From: Billgrantia kenyensis
GTDB lineage: Bacteria; Pseudomonadota; Gammaproteobacteria; Pseudomonadales; Halomonadaceae
Length of the DNA stretch: 64,000 nucleotides
Reading direction: 5' to 3'
Assembly (NCBI RefSeq): GCF_013697085.1
Contig: NZ_JACEFT010000006.1
Coordinates: 62,001 to 126,000 of the forward strand
The first letter of the stretch is position 1; every line of letters starts with the position of its first letter. Shown in pieces: positions 50,771-59,326 of the stretch. The position numbers and the translations under genes were made by a program. A model generated the notes under the pieces. The model saw only the letters and a program-made list of their open reading frames with translations. It did not search any database and was not told where the DNA came from.

Positions 50771-51397
50771 TCAGGTACGCATTTCGCGCTCGTTTTCACT
50801 CAGCGAAGAGACGAAGGAATCTCGCTCGAACAATCTCTCCATGTAGGCGACCAGCGGCTTGACCTGCTTCTCCGGCAGCTCGATGCCCAGCACGGGCAGG
50901 CGCCAGAGTATCGGTGCGATACAGCAGTCCACCAGAGAGAACTCCTCACTCATGAAGAAGGGTACGTCCTCGAAGATTGGCGAAATGCCAACGAGGCTTT
51001 CCCGCAGCTCCTTGCGCGCCTTCTCGACGTCCTTCTTGCTTCCGCTCTCGATCTGCTCGACCAGCGGGCACCACTCACGCTCGATACGGTGCATCCACAG
51101 GCGGCTCTGGGCACGCGCCACGGGATAGACCGGCAGCAGCGGCGGATGAGGGAAGCGCTCGTCAAGGTACTCCATCATGACCTTCGACTCGTAGAGCACC
51201 AGATCACGATCGACCAGGGTCGGCACGCTGTTGTAGGGGTTCAGGTCGGCGAGCTCCTCGGGACGCTGGTCACCGCTGACCTCGACGATGTCGACTGCAA
51301 CGCCCTTCTCGGCGAGCACGATCCGCACGCGATGACTGAAGTGATCATCGCTTCCCGAATAGAAGATCATCGATGACCGCTTGGCCACTACACCCAT
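50771..51397 (-). CDS. sspA: Stringent starvation protein A
   Basis: RNA-polymerase-associated, GST-fold transcription factor active in stationary phase. 208 residues; thioredoxin-like N-terminal domain ([23 protein letters not shown], without a catalytic Cys as usual for SspA), conserved [19 protein letters not shown], helical C-terminal domain. GAGG lies nine bases before the ATG. Operon with sspB. Confidence 0.95.
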   Translation of the reverse strand: MGVVAKRSSMIFYSGSDDHFSHRVRIVLAEKGVAVDIVEVSGDQRPEELADLNPYNSVPTLVDRDLVLYESKVMMEYLDERFPHPPLLPVYPVARAQSRLWMHRIEREWCPLVEQIESGSKKDVEKARKELRESLVGISPIFEDVPFFMSEEFSLVDCCIAPILWRLPVLGIELPEKQVKPLVAYMERLFERDSFVSSLSENEREMRT

Positions 51398-51489
51398 TTA
51401 ACAATCCTCGCATCAATTCGAGCCAGCATGATAGCACGCTCCACCGTTCACGGGGGTGTGGGACATGCACTAGGGCTTGGAAGAATAGG

Positions 51490-51527
51490 CAGGGGGCGCA
51501 TGGCCCGATGTCCATACGCCCCCTGCG
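51490..51527 (-). terminator. Terminator of petABC
   Basis: GCAGGGGGCG/CGCCCCCTGC (51490-51499 and 51518-51527) with extra ATGG/CCAT pairing. On the minus strand it is followed by CTATTCTTCC. Confidence 0.7.
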
Positions 51528-51551
51528 GCACAACGTTCCGATTCAGGCGAA

Positions 51552-52319
51552 TCAGTGAATGTCGCGCCAGTACTCACGCTTGAGCAGGTAAGCCAGCACC
51601 CCGAAGATGAAGATGAAGATCAGCACCTTCGGTCCCAGCACCTGAGCCTGCAGCTTGGAAGGCTCGCCGACGTAGACCAGGAAATTGGTCAGATCGTATA
51701 CGGCATCCTCGAACTCTTCCGGCTCCATGGCACCGGGACGCGTGACCTGCATCACCTCGCAGGACTGGTATTTTCCAGTCAGCGGGTCGAGCTCCGCGCC
51801 GTCGACCGGACGATCGGTCTCGGCGCACACCATCTCCTGAACGCCCTGCAGCGGCTCCAGCACGTTGGGCATGGCCGGCGCCTCGAGGACGTTGTTGTTG
51901 ACGCCCAGTGGCTGGCTCGGGTCACGGTAGAACCCGAGCAGGTAGGAGTAGATGTAGTCCGAACCCTTGACCCGGTTGAACAGCGTCAGGTCTGGCGGGG
52001 ACACGCCGAACCAGCTCTCGCCGTCGCCGCGGGTCATGGACGTGAGCATCTGGTCGTTGTATGCCAGCTCGGAAGAGAAGATCAGGTTCTCCTCCACCAG
52101 GTCCTGCGGCATGCCCAGATCTGTCGCTGCCCGTGCAAAACGCTGATGCTCCAGGGAGTGACAACCCAAGCAGTAGTTGACGTAGAGCTGCATGCCCCGC
52201 TGCAGGGACGCCTGATCATTGATATCCGGCGTCATCGAGTGAGGCTGTTCAGGCAGTGGCGCTGCCATGGCAGTGAAAGGCACCAGCGCAAACAGCAATG
52301 CGAAAAGTTGCTTTTTCAT
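51552..52319 (-). CDS. petC: Cytochrome c1 of the bc1 complex
   Basis: Heme c subunit passing electrons from the Rieske protein to cytochrome c. 255 residues: signal peptide (1-20), heme motif C50LGC53H54, AMPNVL with the likely axial Met, and a C-terminal TM anchor (about 228-246, KVLIFIFIFGVLAYLL). Last gene of petABC; starts where petB ends. Confidence 0.97.
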   Translation of the reverse strand: MKKQLFALLFALVPFTAMAAPLPEQPHSMTPDINDQASLQRGMQLYVNYCLGCHSLEHQRFARAATDLGMPQDLVEENLIFSSELAYNDQMLTSMTRGDGESWFGVSPPDLTLFNRVKGSDYIYSYLLGFYRDPSQPLGVNNNVLEAPAMPNVLEPLQGVQEMVCAETDRPVDGAELDPLTGKYQSCEVMQVTRPGAMEPEEFEDAVYDLTNFLVYVGEPSKLQAQVLGPKVLIFIFIFGVLAYLLKREYWRDIH

Positions 52320-53578
52320 TAGCCAGTCACCCTTTCCGGAACGGGTTTGGTCTTCTCCATCCTGGTGTAGAACGGCATCAGCAGGAAGAAGGCGAAGTAA
52401 AGGACGGTGCAGATCTGAGCCACCGCGGTACGAATCGGCGTGGCCGGAATGGCACCCAGGACCCCCAGGATCACGAAGCTGACCGCGAACAGCAGCAACA
52501 TGCTCTTGGACATCCAGCCCTTGTAGCGCATGGAGTTGACCGGGCTGCGATCGAGCCAGGGCAGCACGAACAGCACGGCGATGGCAGCCCCCATGAAGAC
52601 GACGCCGAGGAACTCGGCCTGCAGGGGACCAATGTCGAAGGTAATGGCACGCAGAATCGCGTAGAAGGGCGTGAAGTACCAGACTGGCGCGATATGGTCA
52701 GGCGTTACCATCGGGTTGGCCGGCTCGAAATTGGGCCGCTCGAGGAAATAGCCGCCACCCTCGGGGAAGTAGAAGATCACTGCCGCGAAGACGAACAGGA
52801 AGACCGCCACCCCGAACACGTCCTTGACGGTGTAGTACGGATGGAAAGGAATACCATCGAGCGGCTTGCCGCTCTCGTCCTTCTTGGCCTTGATGTCGAT
52901 GCCGTCGGGGTTGTTGGAACCCACTTCGTGCAGCGCGATCAGGTGCAGCACTACCAGCGCCAGGATCACGATGGGCAGCGCCACCACATGCAGGGCGAAG
53001 AAGCGGTTCAGCGTGATGCCGGAGATCAGGAAGTCGCCGCGAATCCACTGGGCCAGGTCGGGGCCAATGAAGGGAATCGTGGCAAACAGCGAGATGATGA
53101 CCTGCGCGCCCCAGTACGACATCTGCCCCCAGGGCAGCAGGTAGCCCATGAAGGCTTCGGCCATCAGCAGCAGGTACAGCGCCATGCCGAAGATCCATAC
53201 CAGCTCCCGCGGTGCCTTGTAGGATCCATACAGCAGCGCACGGAACATGTGCAGGTAGATCACCACGAAGAAGGCCGAGGCGCCGGTGGAGTGCATATAG
53301 CGAATCAGCCAGCCGTACTCGACATCTCGCATGATGTACTCGATGGAGGCAAAGGCGCCTTCACCGGAAGGGTTGTAGCTCATGGTGAGCCAGACACCGG
53401 TCAGGATCTGATTGACCAGAATCAGCAGCGCCAGAGAGCCGAAGAAGTACCAGAAATTGAAATTCTTGGGGGCGTAATACTGGCTCAGGTGGTCTTGCCA
53501 CATCTGCGTGGCAGGGAAGCGGTCATCCACCCAGCGCATGAATCCGCTTTCCGCCTTGACCCGATTCGGATTACCCAT
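52319..53578 (-). CDS. petB: Cytochrome b of the bc1 complex
   Basis: Membrane core with two b hemes and both quinone sites. 419 residues, eight TM helices. Heme-ligand helices include HSTGASAFFVVIYLHMFR and ALHVVALPIVILALVVLHL. The Qo motif reads P298-V299-W300-Y301 instead of PEWY, so the Glu is replaced by Val, a variant known in gammaproteobacteria. The ATG overlaps the petA stop (TGATG). Confidence 0.98.
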   Translation of the reverse strand: MGNPNRVKAESGFMRWVDDRFPATQMWQDHLSQYYAPKNFNFWYFFGSLALLILVNQILTGVWLTMSYNPSGEGAFASIEYIMRDVEYGWLIRYMHSTGASAFFVVIYLHMFRALLYGSYKAPRELVWIFGMALYLLLMAEAFMGYLLPWGQMSYWGAQVIISLFATIPFIGPDLAQWIRGDFLISGITLNRFFALHVVALPIVILALVVLHLIALHEVGSNNPDGIDIKAKKDESGKPLDGIPFHPYYTVKDVFGVAVFLFVFAAVIFYFPEGGGYFLERPNFEPANPMVTPDHIAPVWYFTPFYAILRAITFDIGPLQAEFLGVVFMGAAIAVLFVLPWLDRSPVNSMRYKGWMSKSMLLLFAVSFVILGVLGAIPATPIRTAVAQICTVLYFAFFLLMPFYTRMEKTKPVPERVTG

Positions 53579-54171
53579 CACGCAGCCTCCTGATCTTCGC
53601 CAACGATGATGATGTCATCGGACTCAAAGCGGTAAGGCGGCACCTCGAGGTTGGACGGTGCCGGTACGTTGCGGAACACGCGGCCAGCAAGGTCGAAGTA
53701 GGAGCCGTGACAAGGGCAGAAGTAGCCGCCCGGCCAAGCTGTCATGTCCACGTCGTCCGGCCCGGGCCGGTAGAGCGGCGAGCAGCCCAGGTGGGTACAG
53801 ATACCGATGAGTACCGAAATCTCGGGCCGGATGGAGCGCAACGGACCCGTAATGTAGTCAGGCTGCTGCTGCGCTTGGGAATCGGGGTCGACCAGGCGAG
53901 CAGGATCGAAATTCTCGGTACGCTCGATCATGTCGGGGGTGCGTTTGACGATCCAGACCGGGCGCCCGCGCCACTCCACGGTCATGCGCTGCCCAGGCTC
54001 GAGCTTGGATATGTCTGCTTGCACCGGGGCACCGGCCGCCCTTGCCCTGGCACTCGGCTGCCAGGATGCCACAAAGGGAACCGCCACTCCCACGGCCCCC
54101 ACCGCCCCTACGACGGTGGTGGCACCCAGGAGCAGACGGCGCCGCCCTTTGTTCACGCCGTTGTCTGCCAT
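53578..54171 (-). CDS. petA: Rieske iron-sulfur subunit of the bc1 complex
   Basis: Carries electrons from ubiquinol to cytochrome c1. 197 residues: N-terminal Tat-like signal/anchor (KGRRRLLLG then a hydrophobic helix), Rieske boxes CTHLGC (125-130) and CPCHG (152-156) with the cluster ligands and the disulfide pair. First gene of petABC, behind the promoter at 54251-54279. Confidence 0.98.
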   Translation of the reverse strand: MADNGVNKGRRRLLLGATTVVGAVGAVGVAVPFVASWQPSARARAAGAPVQADISKLEPGQRMTVEWRGRPVWIVKRTPDMIERTENFDPARLVDPDSQAQQQPDYITGPLRSIRPEISVLIGICTHLGCSPLYRPGPDDVDMTAWPGGYFCPCHGSYFDLAGRVFRNVPAPSNLEVPPYRFESDDIIIVGEDQEAA

Positions 54172-54250
54172 CTTCTGGTTTCTCCCATCAGCTTACCCGT
54201 TGATCCCGCACGGATTGAATTCCGCGAGCACGGATACCAAATCCGCCATA

Positions 54251-54279
54251 TCTTAAGGAATCGCTGCGCTTGGCACAAG
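54251..54279 (-). promoter_or_regulatory. petABC promoter
   Basis: Minus-strand TTGTGC (54274-54279), 17-bp spacer, TAAGAT (54251-54256). Confidence 0.6.
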
Positions 54280-54334
54280 ACGAAACACGCCTGACCAAGG
54301 TGTAATTAATGCTGCAATTTGTTGAAATGAAAAC

Positions 54335-54367
54335 GAAAAAACCCGGGCAATTGCCCGGGTTTTTTTG
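54335..54367. terminator. Strong bidirectional terminator after rpsI
   Basis: The palindrome ACCCGGGCAATTGCCCGGGT (54341-54360) is flanked by A-run on the left and T7 on the right. On the minus strand it terminates rplM-rpsI with TTTTTTCGTTTTC. Confidence 0.95.
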
Positions 54368-54384
54368 TCTCGATCGTCGAGCAA

Positions 54385-54774
54385 TCAGCGCTTGGAGAAC
54401 TGCGGGCGACGACGCGCCTTGCGCAGGCCGACCTTCTTGCGCTCGACCTGGCGGGCGTCACGAGTGACATAGCCGGCCTCACGCAGCGCAGGACGGAAGT
54501 CCTCGTTGTACTCCATCAGGGCGCGCGTGATGCCGTGGCGAATGGCGCCCGCCTGGGCGGAGCCGCCGCCACCCTTGACGGTGACATAGACGTCGAACTG
54601 ACCGGTGGTCTCGGTCAGTTCCAGCGGCTGACGCACGACCATGCGACCGGTGACGCGACCGAAATACTGATCCAATTCACGGTTGTTGACCATGATCTTG
54701 CCGGTGCCCGGCTTGAGGAAAACACGGGCTGTGGAAGTCTTGCGGCGCCCGGTACCGTAATACTGCTGTGCCAT
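54385..54774 (-). CDS. rpsI: 30S ribosomal protein S9
   Basis: Small-subunit protein whose C-terminal tail contacts P-site tRNA. 129 residues: [16 protein letters not shown] start, [15 protein letters not shown], and the basic tail ending RRRPQFSKR, the universally conserved K-R end. 13 bases after rplM. Confidence 0.99.
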   Translation of the reverse strand: MAQQYYGTGRRKTSTARVFLKPGTGKIMVNNRELDQYFGRVTGRMVVRQPLELTETTGQFDVYVTVKGGGGSAQAGAIRHGITRALMEYNEDFRPALREAGYVTRDARQVERKKVGLRKARRRPQFSKR

Positions 54775-54787
54775 GGTGATGATCCCC

Positions 54788-55216
54788 TCAGATGTTCAGT
54801 TCTTGCGGCTGCTGGGCGGCGTGCGGATGTTCGGCGCCGGCATAGACCTTGAGCTTGGTGTACATGGCGCGCCCCAGCGGCCCCTTCGGCAGCATGCCCT
54901 TGACGGCAGACTCGATCACGCGCTCGGGAGCATGCGCAATCATCTTCTCGAAGTTCATGGAGCGCAGGCCGCCCGGATAGCCGGTGTGGCGATAGTATGT
55001 CTTCGCCTTGGCCTTGTTGCCGGTGACCTTCACCTTCTCGGCATTGATCACGACGATGTAGTCGCCGGTGTCCACGTGAGGGGTGAACTCGGGCTTGTGC
55101 TTGCCGCGAAGGCGGCGAGCAATTTCGGTTGCCAGACGGCCGAGCGTCTTGTCCGCCGCATCGACGACGTACCAGTCGCGCTGCACGGACTGCGGCTTAG
55201 CTGTGAACGTTTTCAT
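54788..55216 (-). CDS. rplM: 50S ribosomal protein L13
   Basis: Early assembly protein of the large subunit. 142 residues, normal length: [37 protein letters not shown] and the [11 protein letters not shown] motif. GGAGA precedes the ATG. First gene of the rplM-rpsI operon, with a leader of about 120 nt. Confidence 0.99.
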   Translation of the reverse strand: MKTFTAKPQSVQRDWYVVDAADKTLGRLATEIARRLRGKHKPEFTPHVDTGDYIVVINAEKVKVTGNKAKAKTYYRHTGYPGGLRSMNFEKMIAHAPERVIESAVKGMLPKGPLGRAMYTKLKVYAGAEHPHAAQQPQELNI

Positions 55217-55297
55217 GGAGAAATCACCACAAAATCAAACAAGTGTATTGGATCCCCCAGCCCTGACGGGCATTCGGAATCATCCCTATTTTTCTTG

Positions 55298-55324
55298 GTT
55301 GCCACCCCCACAGGAGACGGCAAC
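55298..55324 (-). promoter_or_regulatory. Hairpin in the rplM leader, candidate autoregulatory site
   Basis: GTTGCC/GGCAAC (55298-55303 and 55319-55324) lies in the untranslated leader between the promoter and rplM. In E. coli L13 represses its own operon through the leader RNA; whether this hairpin does so is inference. Confidence 0.4.
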
Positions 55325-55339
55325 GGTCGAGGAGCGCAT

Positions 55340-55368
55340 ATTCTACATGAACCGAGCCCTGTGGTTAA
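55340..55368 (-). promoter_or_regulatory. rplM-rpsI promoter
   Basis: Minus-strand TTAACC (55363-55368), 17-bp spacer, TAGAAT (55340-55345), GC-rich discriminator. Confidence 0.7.
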
Positions 55369-55388
55369 AGCACTATCGACAGCGCGCC

Positions 55389-56573
55389 TCAAGGCTTGTG
55401 CGGCAGGGCAAGGTACTCGTGAGACTGCATCTCCTGCAGTCGTGACAAGGTCCGCTGGAATTCGAATGCCAGACGCCCGTCCGAATAGAGGGTCTCGGCC
55501 GGCACCTCGGCCGACATCAGCAGCTTCACGCCGCGATCGTAGAACTCGTCCACCATGTTGATGAAGCGACGCGCCTGATCGTCGGTCGCCGCTCCCATGC
55601 GGGTCACGTTGGAGACGAGCACGGTATGGAATTCACGAGCCAGCTCGATGTAGTCGTTCTGGCTGCGCGGCCCATCGCAGAGTTCGCGAAATTCGAACCA
55701 GACGACGTCATCATGCAGCTGACGGGCCTGCAGGATGCGATGATTGACCTCGATCTGCACGTCGCGCTCACCAGCATGGCCTGCGATCTCTCGAAAGCTG
55801 CGCGCCAGCTCGCGCTCGGCGGCCTCGTCGAGAGGCGCATGAAAGATCTCGGCGCGCTCAAGGGCGCGCAAGCGGTAGTCGATGCCCGAATCCACGTTCA
55901 CTACCTGACAGTGGCGCTTGATCAGGTCGATGGCCGGCAGGAAGCGGGCGCGCTGCAGGCCATCCTTGTAGAGTTCGTCGGGGACGATGTTTGACGTCGC
56001 CACCAGCACCACGCCGCGTTCGAACAACGCTTCGAGCAGGTTGGCCAGGATCATGGCGTCGGTGATGTCCTTGACGAAGAACTCGTCGAAGCAGATCACC
56101 CGAGCCTCCGCAGCGAACTTGCCGGCAATCAGCGTCAGGGGGTTCTTCTCGCCCTTGTAGTGCTCGAGCTCATTGTGCACCCGCTGCATGAAGCGGTGAA
56201 AGTGGGTGCGCATCTTGTCGGGGAAGGGCAACGACTCGTGGAAGGTGTCGACGAGGTAGGTCTTGCCTCGCCCTACCCCACCCCAGAAGTAGAGCCCCTG
56301 GATAGCGGGCAAGGCCGGAGGGGCCGAGGCCTTGTCTCGCTTGCCGAACAGGCCAGCCACCCTGGACTTGAGACCGCGACCGGTGGTGACGGAAATGGGC
56401 TCGGTGCGTGGCGATGCCACGAGCCGGTCATGAAGCTGCTGCAGGTGTTCGACGGCCCGCTCCTGGGCAGGGTCGTAGGCAAAATCCTCACGCTCGAGGT
56501 CGGCTCGATAACGTGCCAGCGGCGTACCGGCATCCGCCAGGCGGGATTTCGTTGGGGTCGCAGTGGCGCACAT
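55389..56573 (-). CDS. zapE: Cell division protein ZapE (AFG1-like ATPase)
   Basis: AAA-type ATPase that destabilises Z-ring polymers late in division. 394 residues: Walker A GGVGRGKT (98-105), Walker B VICFDEFFV, sensor region VATSNIVPDELY. ATG 56573 has AAGGA seven bases upstream; a GTG seven codons earlier is the alternative. Next to rplM-rpsI and divergent from zapG, as in E. coli. Confidence 0.97.
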   Translation of the reverse strand: MCATATPTKSRLADAGTPLARYRADLEREDFAYDPAQERAVEHLQQLHDRLVASPRTEPISVTTGRGLKSRVAGLFGKRDKASAPPALPAIQGLYFWGGVGRGKTYLVDTFHESLPFPDKMRTHFHRFMQRVHNELEHYKGEKNPLTLIAGKFAAEARVICFDEFFVKDITDAMILANLLEALFERGVVLVATSNIVPDELYKDGLQRARFLPAIDLIKRHCQVVNVDSGIDYRLRALERAEIFHAPLDEAAERELARSFREIAGHAGERDVQIEVNHRILQARQLHDDVVWFEFRELCDGPRSQNDYIELAREFHTVLVSNVTRMGAATDDQARRFINMVDEFYDRGVKLLMSAEVPAETLYSDGRLAFEFQRTLSRLQEMQSHEYLALPHKP

Positions 56574-56677
56574 GAAGGATTCCTTGCTGATCACGGCTCG
56601 TGTCGTTGCTGGCGGGCATTATACGCACCCCGGACAGCGAGCGCACAAAACGCCGCGCCTTGCGATAGCACCGCTCG

Positions 56678-56708
56678 TTGACCCGGCAACGGCTTACGCT
56701 TCTATAAT
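56678..56708 (+). promoter_or_regulatory. Possible zapG promoter
   Basis: TTGACC (56678-56683) and a perfect TATAAT (56703-56708), but with a long 19-bp spacer. Confidence 0.5.
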
Positions 56709-56779
56709 GGGCCAGCCAGTTGAGCCGCCGAACCGGGCCAAGCAAATGGCACAGGCGTGTATTGTATCAGGAGAATTCT

Positions 56780-57229
56780 GTGGATTACGGCAATGTGAAC
56801 TTGATCGTGACTATCGTCAGCCTGCTGGCTGGCATTGGCATCGGTGCCATCGGCTATCGAATGCTCGGCTCGTCTTCGAATGAGCTGCAAGAACTGCGGC
56901 GGCAGGTGGCCGAGCGAGAGCGCGAACTGAGCTCGATACGCGAGGGCATGAGCGAGCATTTCAGCCAGGTAGGCATGATGGTGAGCAATATCCAGCGTGA
57001 AATGCGCACTCTCGAACATCGCTTGACCGAGGATGCCAGCACCCTGAAATGCACTCCCCCGCAAAGCGCCCAGCTCAACAGCGCCGACCAACCGGCCTTG
57101 ACCGGAAGCGACGACGAGCTACCGACACCGCGTGACTATGCCGACGGCTCCGGCGGCACCCTGTCGGAAGATTTCGGCCTCAAGCCGAGCGACGAGAAAA
57201 GCGACCTGCCCCAGCCTCCGCGCTATTGA
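56780..57229 (+). CDS. zapG: Z-ring associated protein ZapG (YhcB, DUF1043)
   Basis: Inner-membrane protein linked to division and envelope growth. 149 residues: N-terminal TM helix (about 6-27: VNLIVTIVSLLAGIGIGAIG), a coiled coil (about 33-85: ELQELRRQVAERERELSSI), then a disordered acidic/Pro tail. The start is GTG with AGGAG seven bases upstream; no ATG fits the family N terminus. Divergent from zapE. Confidence 0.92.
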   Translation: MDYGNVNLIVTIVSLLAGIGIGAIGYRMLGSSSNELQELRRQVAERERELSSIREGMSEHFSQVGMMVSNIQREMRTLEHRLTEDASTLKCTPPQSAQLNSADQPALTGSDDELPTPRDYADGSGGTLSEDFGLKPSDEKSDLPQPPRY

Positions 57230-57248
57230 TTCGCTGCTCCGACACTTT

Positions 57249-58010
57249 TCACGCCGGGTTGTCGATGTCGACGAAGCGGTGCTCGATGCCGTACTTCCCG
57301 GCGAGCCAGGCGCCCAGCGCCTGGACCCCGTAACGCTCGGTGGCATGGTGTCCCGCCGCCAGGTAGTGAATTCCGAGCTCACGCGCGAGATGCGTCGTGC
57401 GCTCGGAAATCTCCCCGGAGATGAACGCGTCGGCACCGGCCTCCCAGGCCTGGGTAATCATGTCCTGGGCTCCGCCCGTGCACCACGCCACGCGACGAAT
57501 CTCGGCCCCTCCCGGCGCCTCGATGAGCAAGGCTTCGCGCTCCAGTCTTTGGCTCAGATGTCGCGCCAGCGCGTGGGGCGAGGAAGCCTCCGGCAGACTG
57601 CCCAGCCACAGCAGCCCTTGCCCCAGTTCACCGTCGGCACACCCCTGCACCCGGAAGCCGAGGCGTCGCGCGAGCTCAGCGTTATTGCCCAGCTCGGCAT
57701 GGGCATCGAGAGGCAGGTGGTAGGCCAGCAAGTTGATATCGTTGAGCAGCAGGGTGCGAATACGCCGCTGCTTGATACCGGTGATCGGTACCGGCTCGTT
57801 CTTCCAGAAATAACCGTGATGCACCAGCAGCAGATCAGCGCCCCAGGCCACCGCCTCGTCGACCAGGGCCTGACAGGCGGTCACGCCACTCATCACCCGC
57901 CTCACCTCGTCACGCCCCGCCACCTGAAGCCCGTTGACGGTGTAATCCTTGAAAGCGTCGGAATCGAGCAGCGTATCGCAGGCCTGCACCAGGTCGTTTC
58001 GTAAAATCAT
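57249..58010 (-). CDS. Nif3-like dinuclear metal center protein (YbgI)
   Basis: 253 residues, Nif3/YbgI family. Metal-binding residues are the HHG of LLVHHGYFWKNEP, the His/Asp of AYHLPLDAH, and the C-terminal AGHHATERYG. The biochemical role is unsettled; proposed as a GTP cyclohydrolase-like (MptA/FolE2-linked) hydrolase in some reports. GGAGG lies before ATG 58010. Divergent from the DegS-type protease across a 23-bp palindrome. Confidence 0.9.
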   Translation of the reverse strand: MILRNDLVQACDTLLDSDAFKDYTVNGLQVAGRDEVRRVMSGVTACQALVDEAVAWGADLLLVHHGYFWKNEPVPITGIKQRRIRTLLLNDINLLAYHLPLDAHAELGNNAELARRLGFRVQGCADGELGQGLLWLGSLPEASSPHALARHLSQRLEREALLIEAPGGAEIRRVAWCTGGAQDMITQAWEAGADAFISGEISERTTHLARELGIHYLAAGHHATERYGVQALGAWLAGKYGIEHRFVDIDNPA

Positions 58011-58040
58011 CCTGCCTCCGGACAGCACGGGAAAGTCGAT

Positions 58041-58063
58041 GTTACAATCTAGCTTATTGTAAC
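58041..58063. promoter_or_regulatory. 23-bp palindrome between nif3-like gene and degS
   Basis: GTTACAAT-N7-ATTGTAAC (58041-58048 and 58056-58063), perfect 8-bp arms, centred in the divergent intergenic region. TACAAT (58043-58048) could also be the degS -10. The binding factor is unknown. Confidence 0.55.
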
Positions 58064-58109
58064 GACTGAGCGGGATACCATCGACAGCCCGCCGACCAGG
58101 AAACGCCGC

Positions 58110-59318
58110 ATGCGTCGTTCTCTCACTGCCTATGCCCTGCCCGTCCTCATCGGCGTGCTGCTGGCCATCGTACTTCTCAATACCTTTCCCCAATTGCTCC
58201 AGGGCCCCTCGAGGCCAGACGGCAATGCGCAGCAGGGACAGCTCGACGAGGCTCAGCCGGTATCACGCCCCTCCCCCGAGCTGGAGCAGGCGGCGCCGCT
58301 GTCACGTCAGCAGGGACCGGTCAGCTATTCGGAGGCCGTGGAGAAGGCAGCCCCGGCCGTGGTCAACATCTACTCGTCGCGCGTCGTGCCGCGAGAAGAA
58401 CATCCGCTGATGTCGGACCCCTTCTTTCGCCAGTTCTTCGGCGACGACCTGCCGACGCAGCAGCGCATGCTGTCGAGCCTGGGCTCAGGCGTCATCGTCA
58501 GCGAGGATGGCTATGTGCTGACCAACCATCATGTCATCGACGGTGCCGATGAGATCCAGGTGGCCCTGCGCGACGGCCGGGAAACGCTGGCGGAAGTGAT
58601 CGGCACGGATCCCGAGAGCGACCTCGCCGTGCTGCGCATCGACCTGGATCACCTGCCGGTCATCCAGATCTCCGATACGGGCGACGTGGCCGTAGGTGAC
58701 ATTGCCATGGCCATAGGCAACCCCTTCGGCGTGGGCCAGACGGTGACCATGGGCATCATCAGTGCCACCGGACGCAGCCACCTGGGCCTGAGTGCCTACG
58801 AGGACTTCATCCAGACGGACGCCGCCATCAACCCCGGCAACTCCGGCGGCGCACTGATCAACGCCGAAGGCGCCCTGGTCGGCATCAACACCGCCATCTT
58901 CTCTCGTTCGGGTGGCTCACAGGGCGTCGGCTTCGCCATTCCCACGCGACTGGCACGATCCATTCTGGAGGACCTGGTCACCCAGGGCCGTGTGATACGG
59001 GGCTGGCTCGGCGTAGAGGCGCAGGAAATGACGACTGATCTGGCCGCCTCCTTTGGCCTGCAGGCACCGCGGGGGGTGGTCATCTCCGGGGTGGTGCCTG
59101 ATGGCCCGGCCGCCCATGCCGGCCTGCGCCCGGGTGATGTGCTGCTGGAAGTCGACGGGCGGCCGATTCTCGATGCGCGCGTCGCCATGAGCGACATAGC
59201 CGCCATCCAGCCCGGCGCGACGTTGCCGCTGACGGTGGTGCGCAGCGGCGAGACCTTCACTGCCGAGCTGGAGGTGGGTGAGCGCCCGCTGCCGCCCGGG
59301 CGCCGCCCCGAGCGCTGA
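58110..59318 (+). CDS. degS: Periplasmic serine protease, DegS/AlgW type
   Basis: Site-1 protease of the sigma-E/AlgU envelope stress pathway, cutting the anti-sigma factor when misfolded porins are sensed. 402 residues: N-terminal membrane anchor (about 7-24), trypsin-like domain with His141 (TNHHVI), Asp171 (PESDLAV) and Ser245 (NPGNSGG), and a single PDZ domain (about 285-385). One PDZ plus an uncleaved anchor indicates DegS/AlgW rather than DegP/DegQ, although its 402 residues exceed the usual 355-390 through a longer linker (30-72). AGGAAA lies before the ATG. Confidence 0.93.
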   Translation: MRRSLTAYALPVLIGVLLAIVLLNTFPQLLQGPSRPDGNAQQGQLDEAQPVSRPSPELEQAAPLSRQQGPVSYSEAVEKAAPAVVNIYSSRVVPREEHPLMSDPFFRQFFGDDLPTQQRMLSSLGSGVIVSEDGYVLTNHHVIDGADEIQVALRDGRETLAEVIGTDPESDLAVLRIDLDHLPVIQISDTGDVAVGDIAMAIGNPFGVGQTVTMGIISATGRSHLGLSAYEDFIQTDAAINPGNSGGALINAEGALVGINTAIFSRSGGSQGVGFAIPTRLARSILEDLVTQGRVIRGWLGVEAQEMTTDLAASFGLQAPRGVVISGVVPDGPAAHAGLRPGDVLLEVDGRPILDARVAMSDIAAIQPGATLPLTVVRSGETFTAELEVGERPLPPGRRPER

Positions 59319-59326
59319 AGCCCGGC

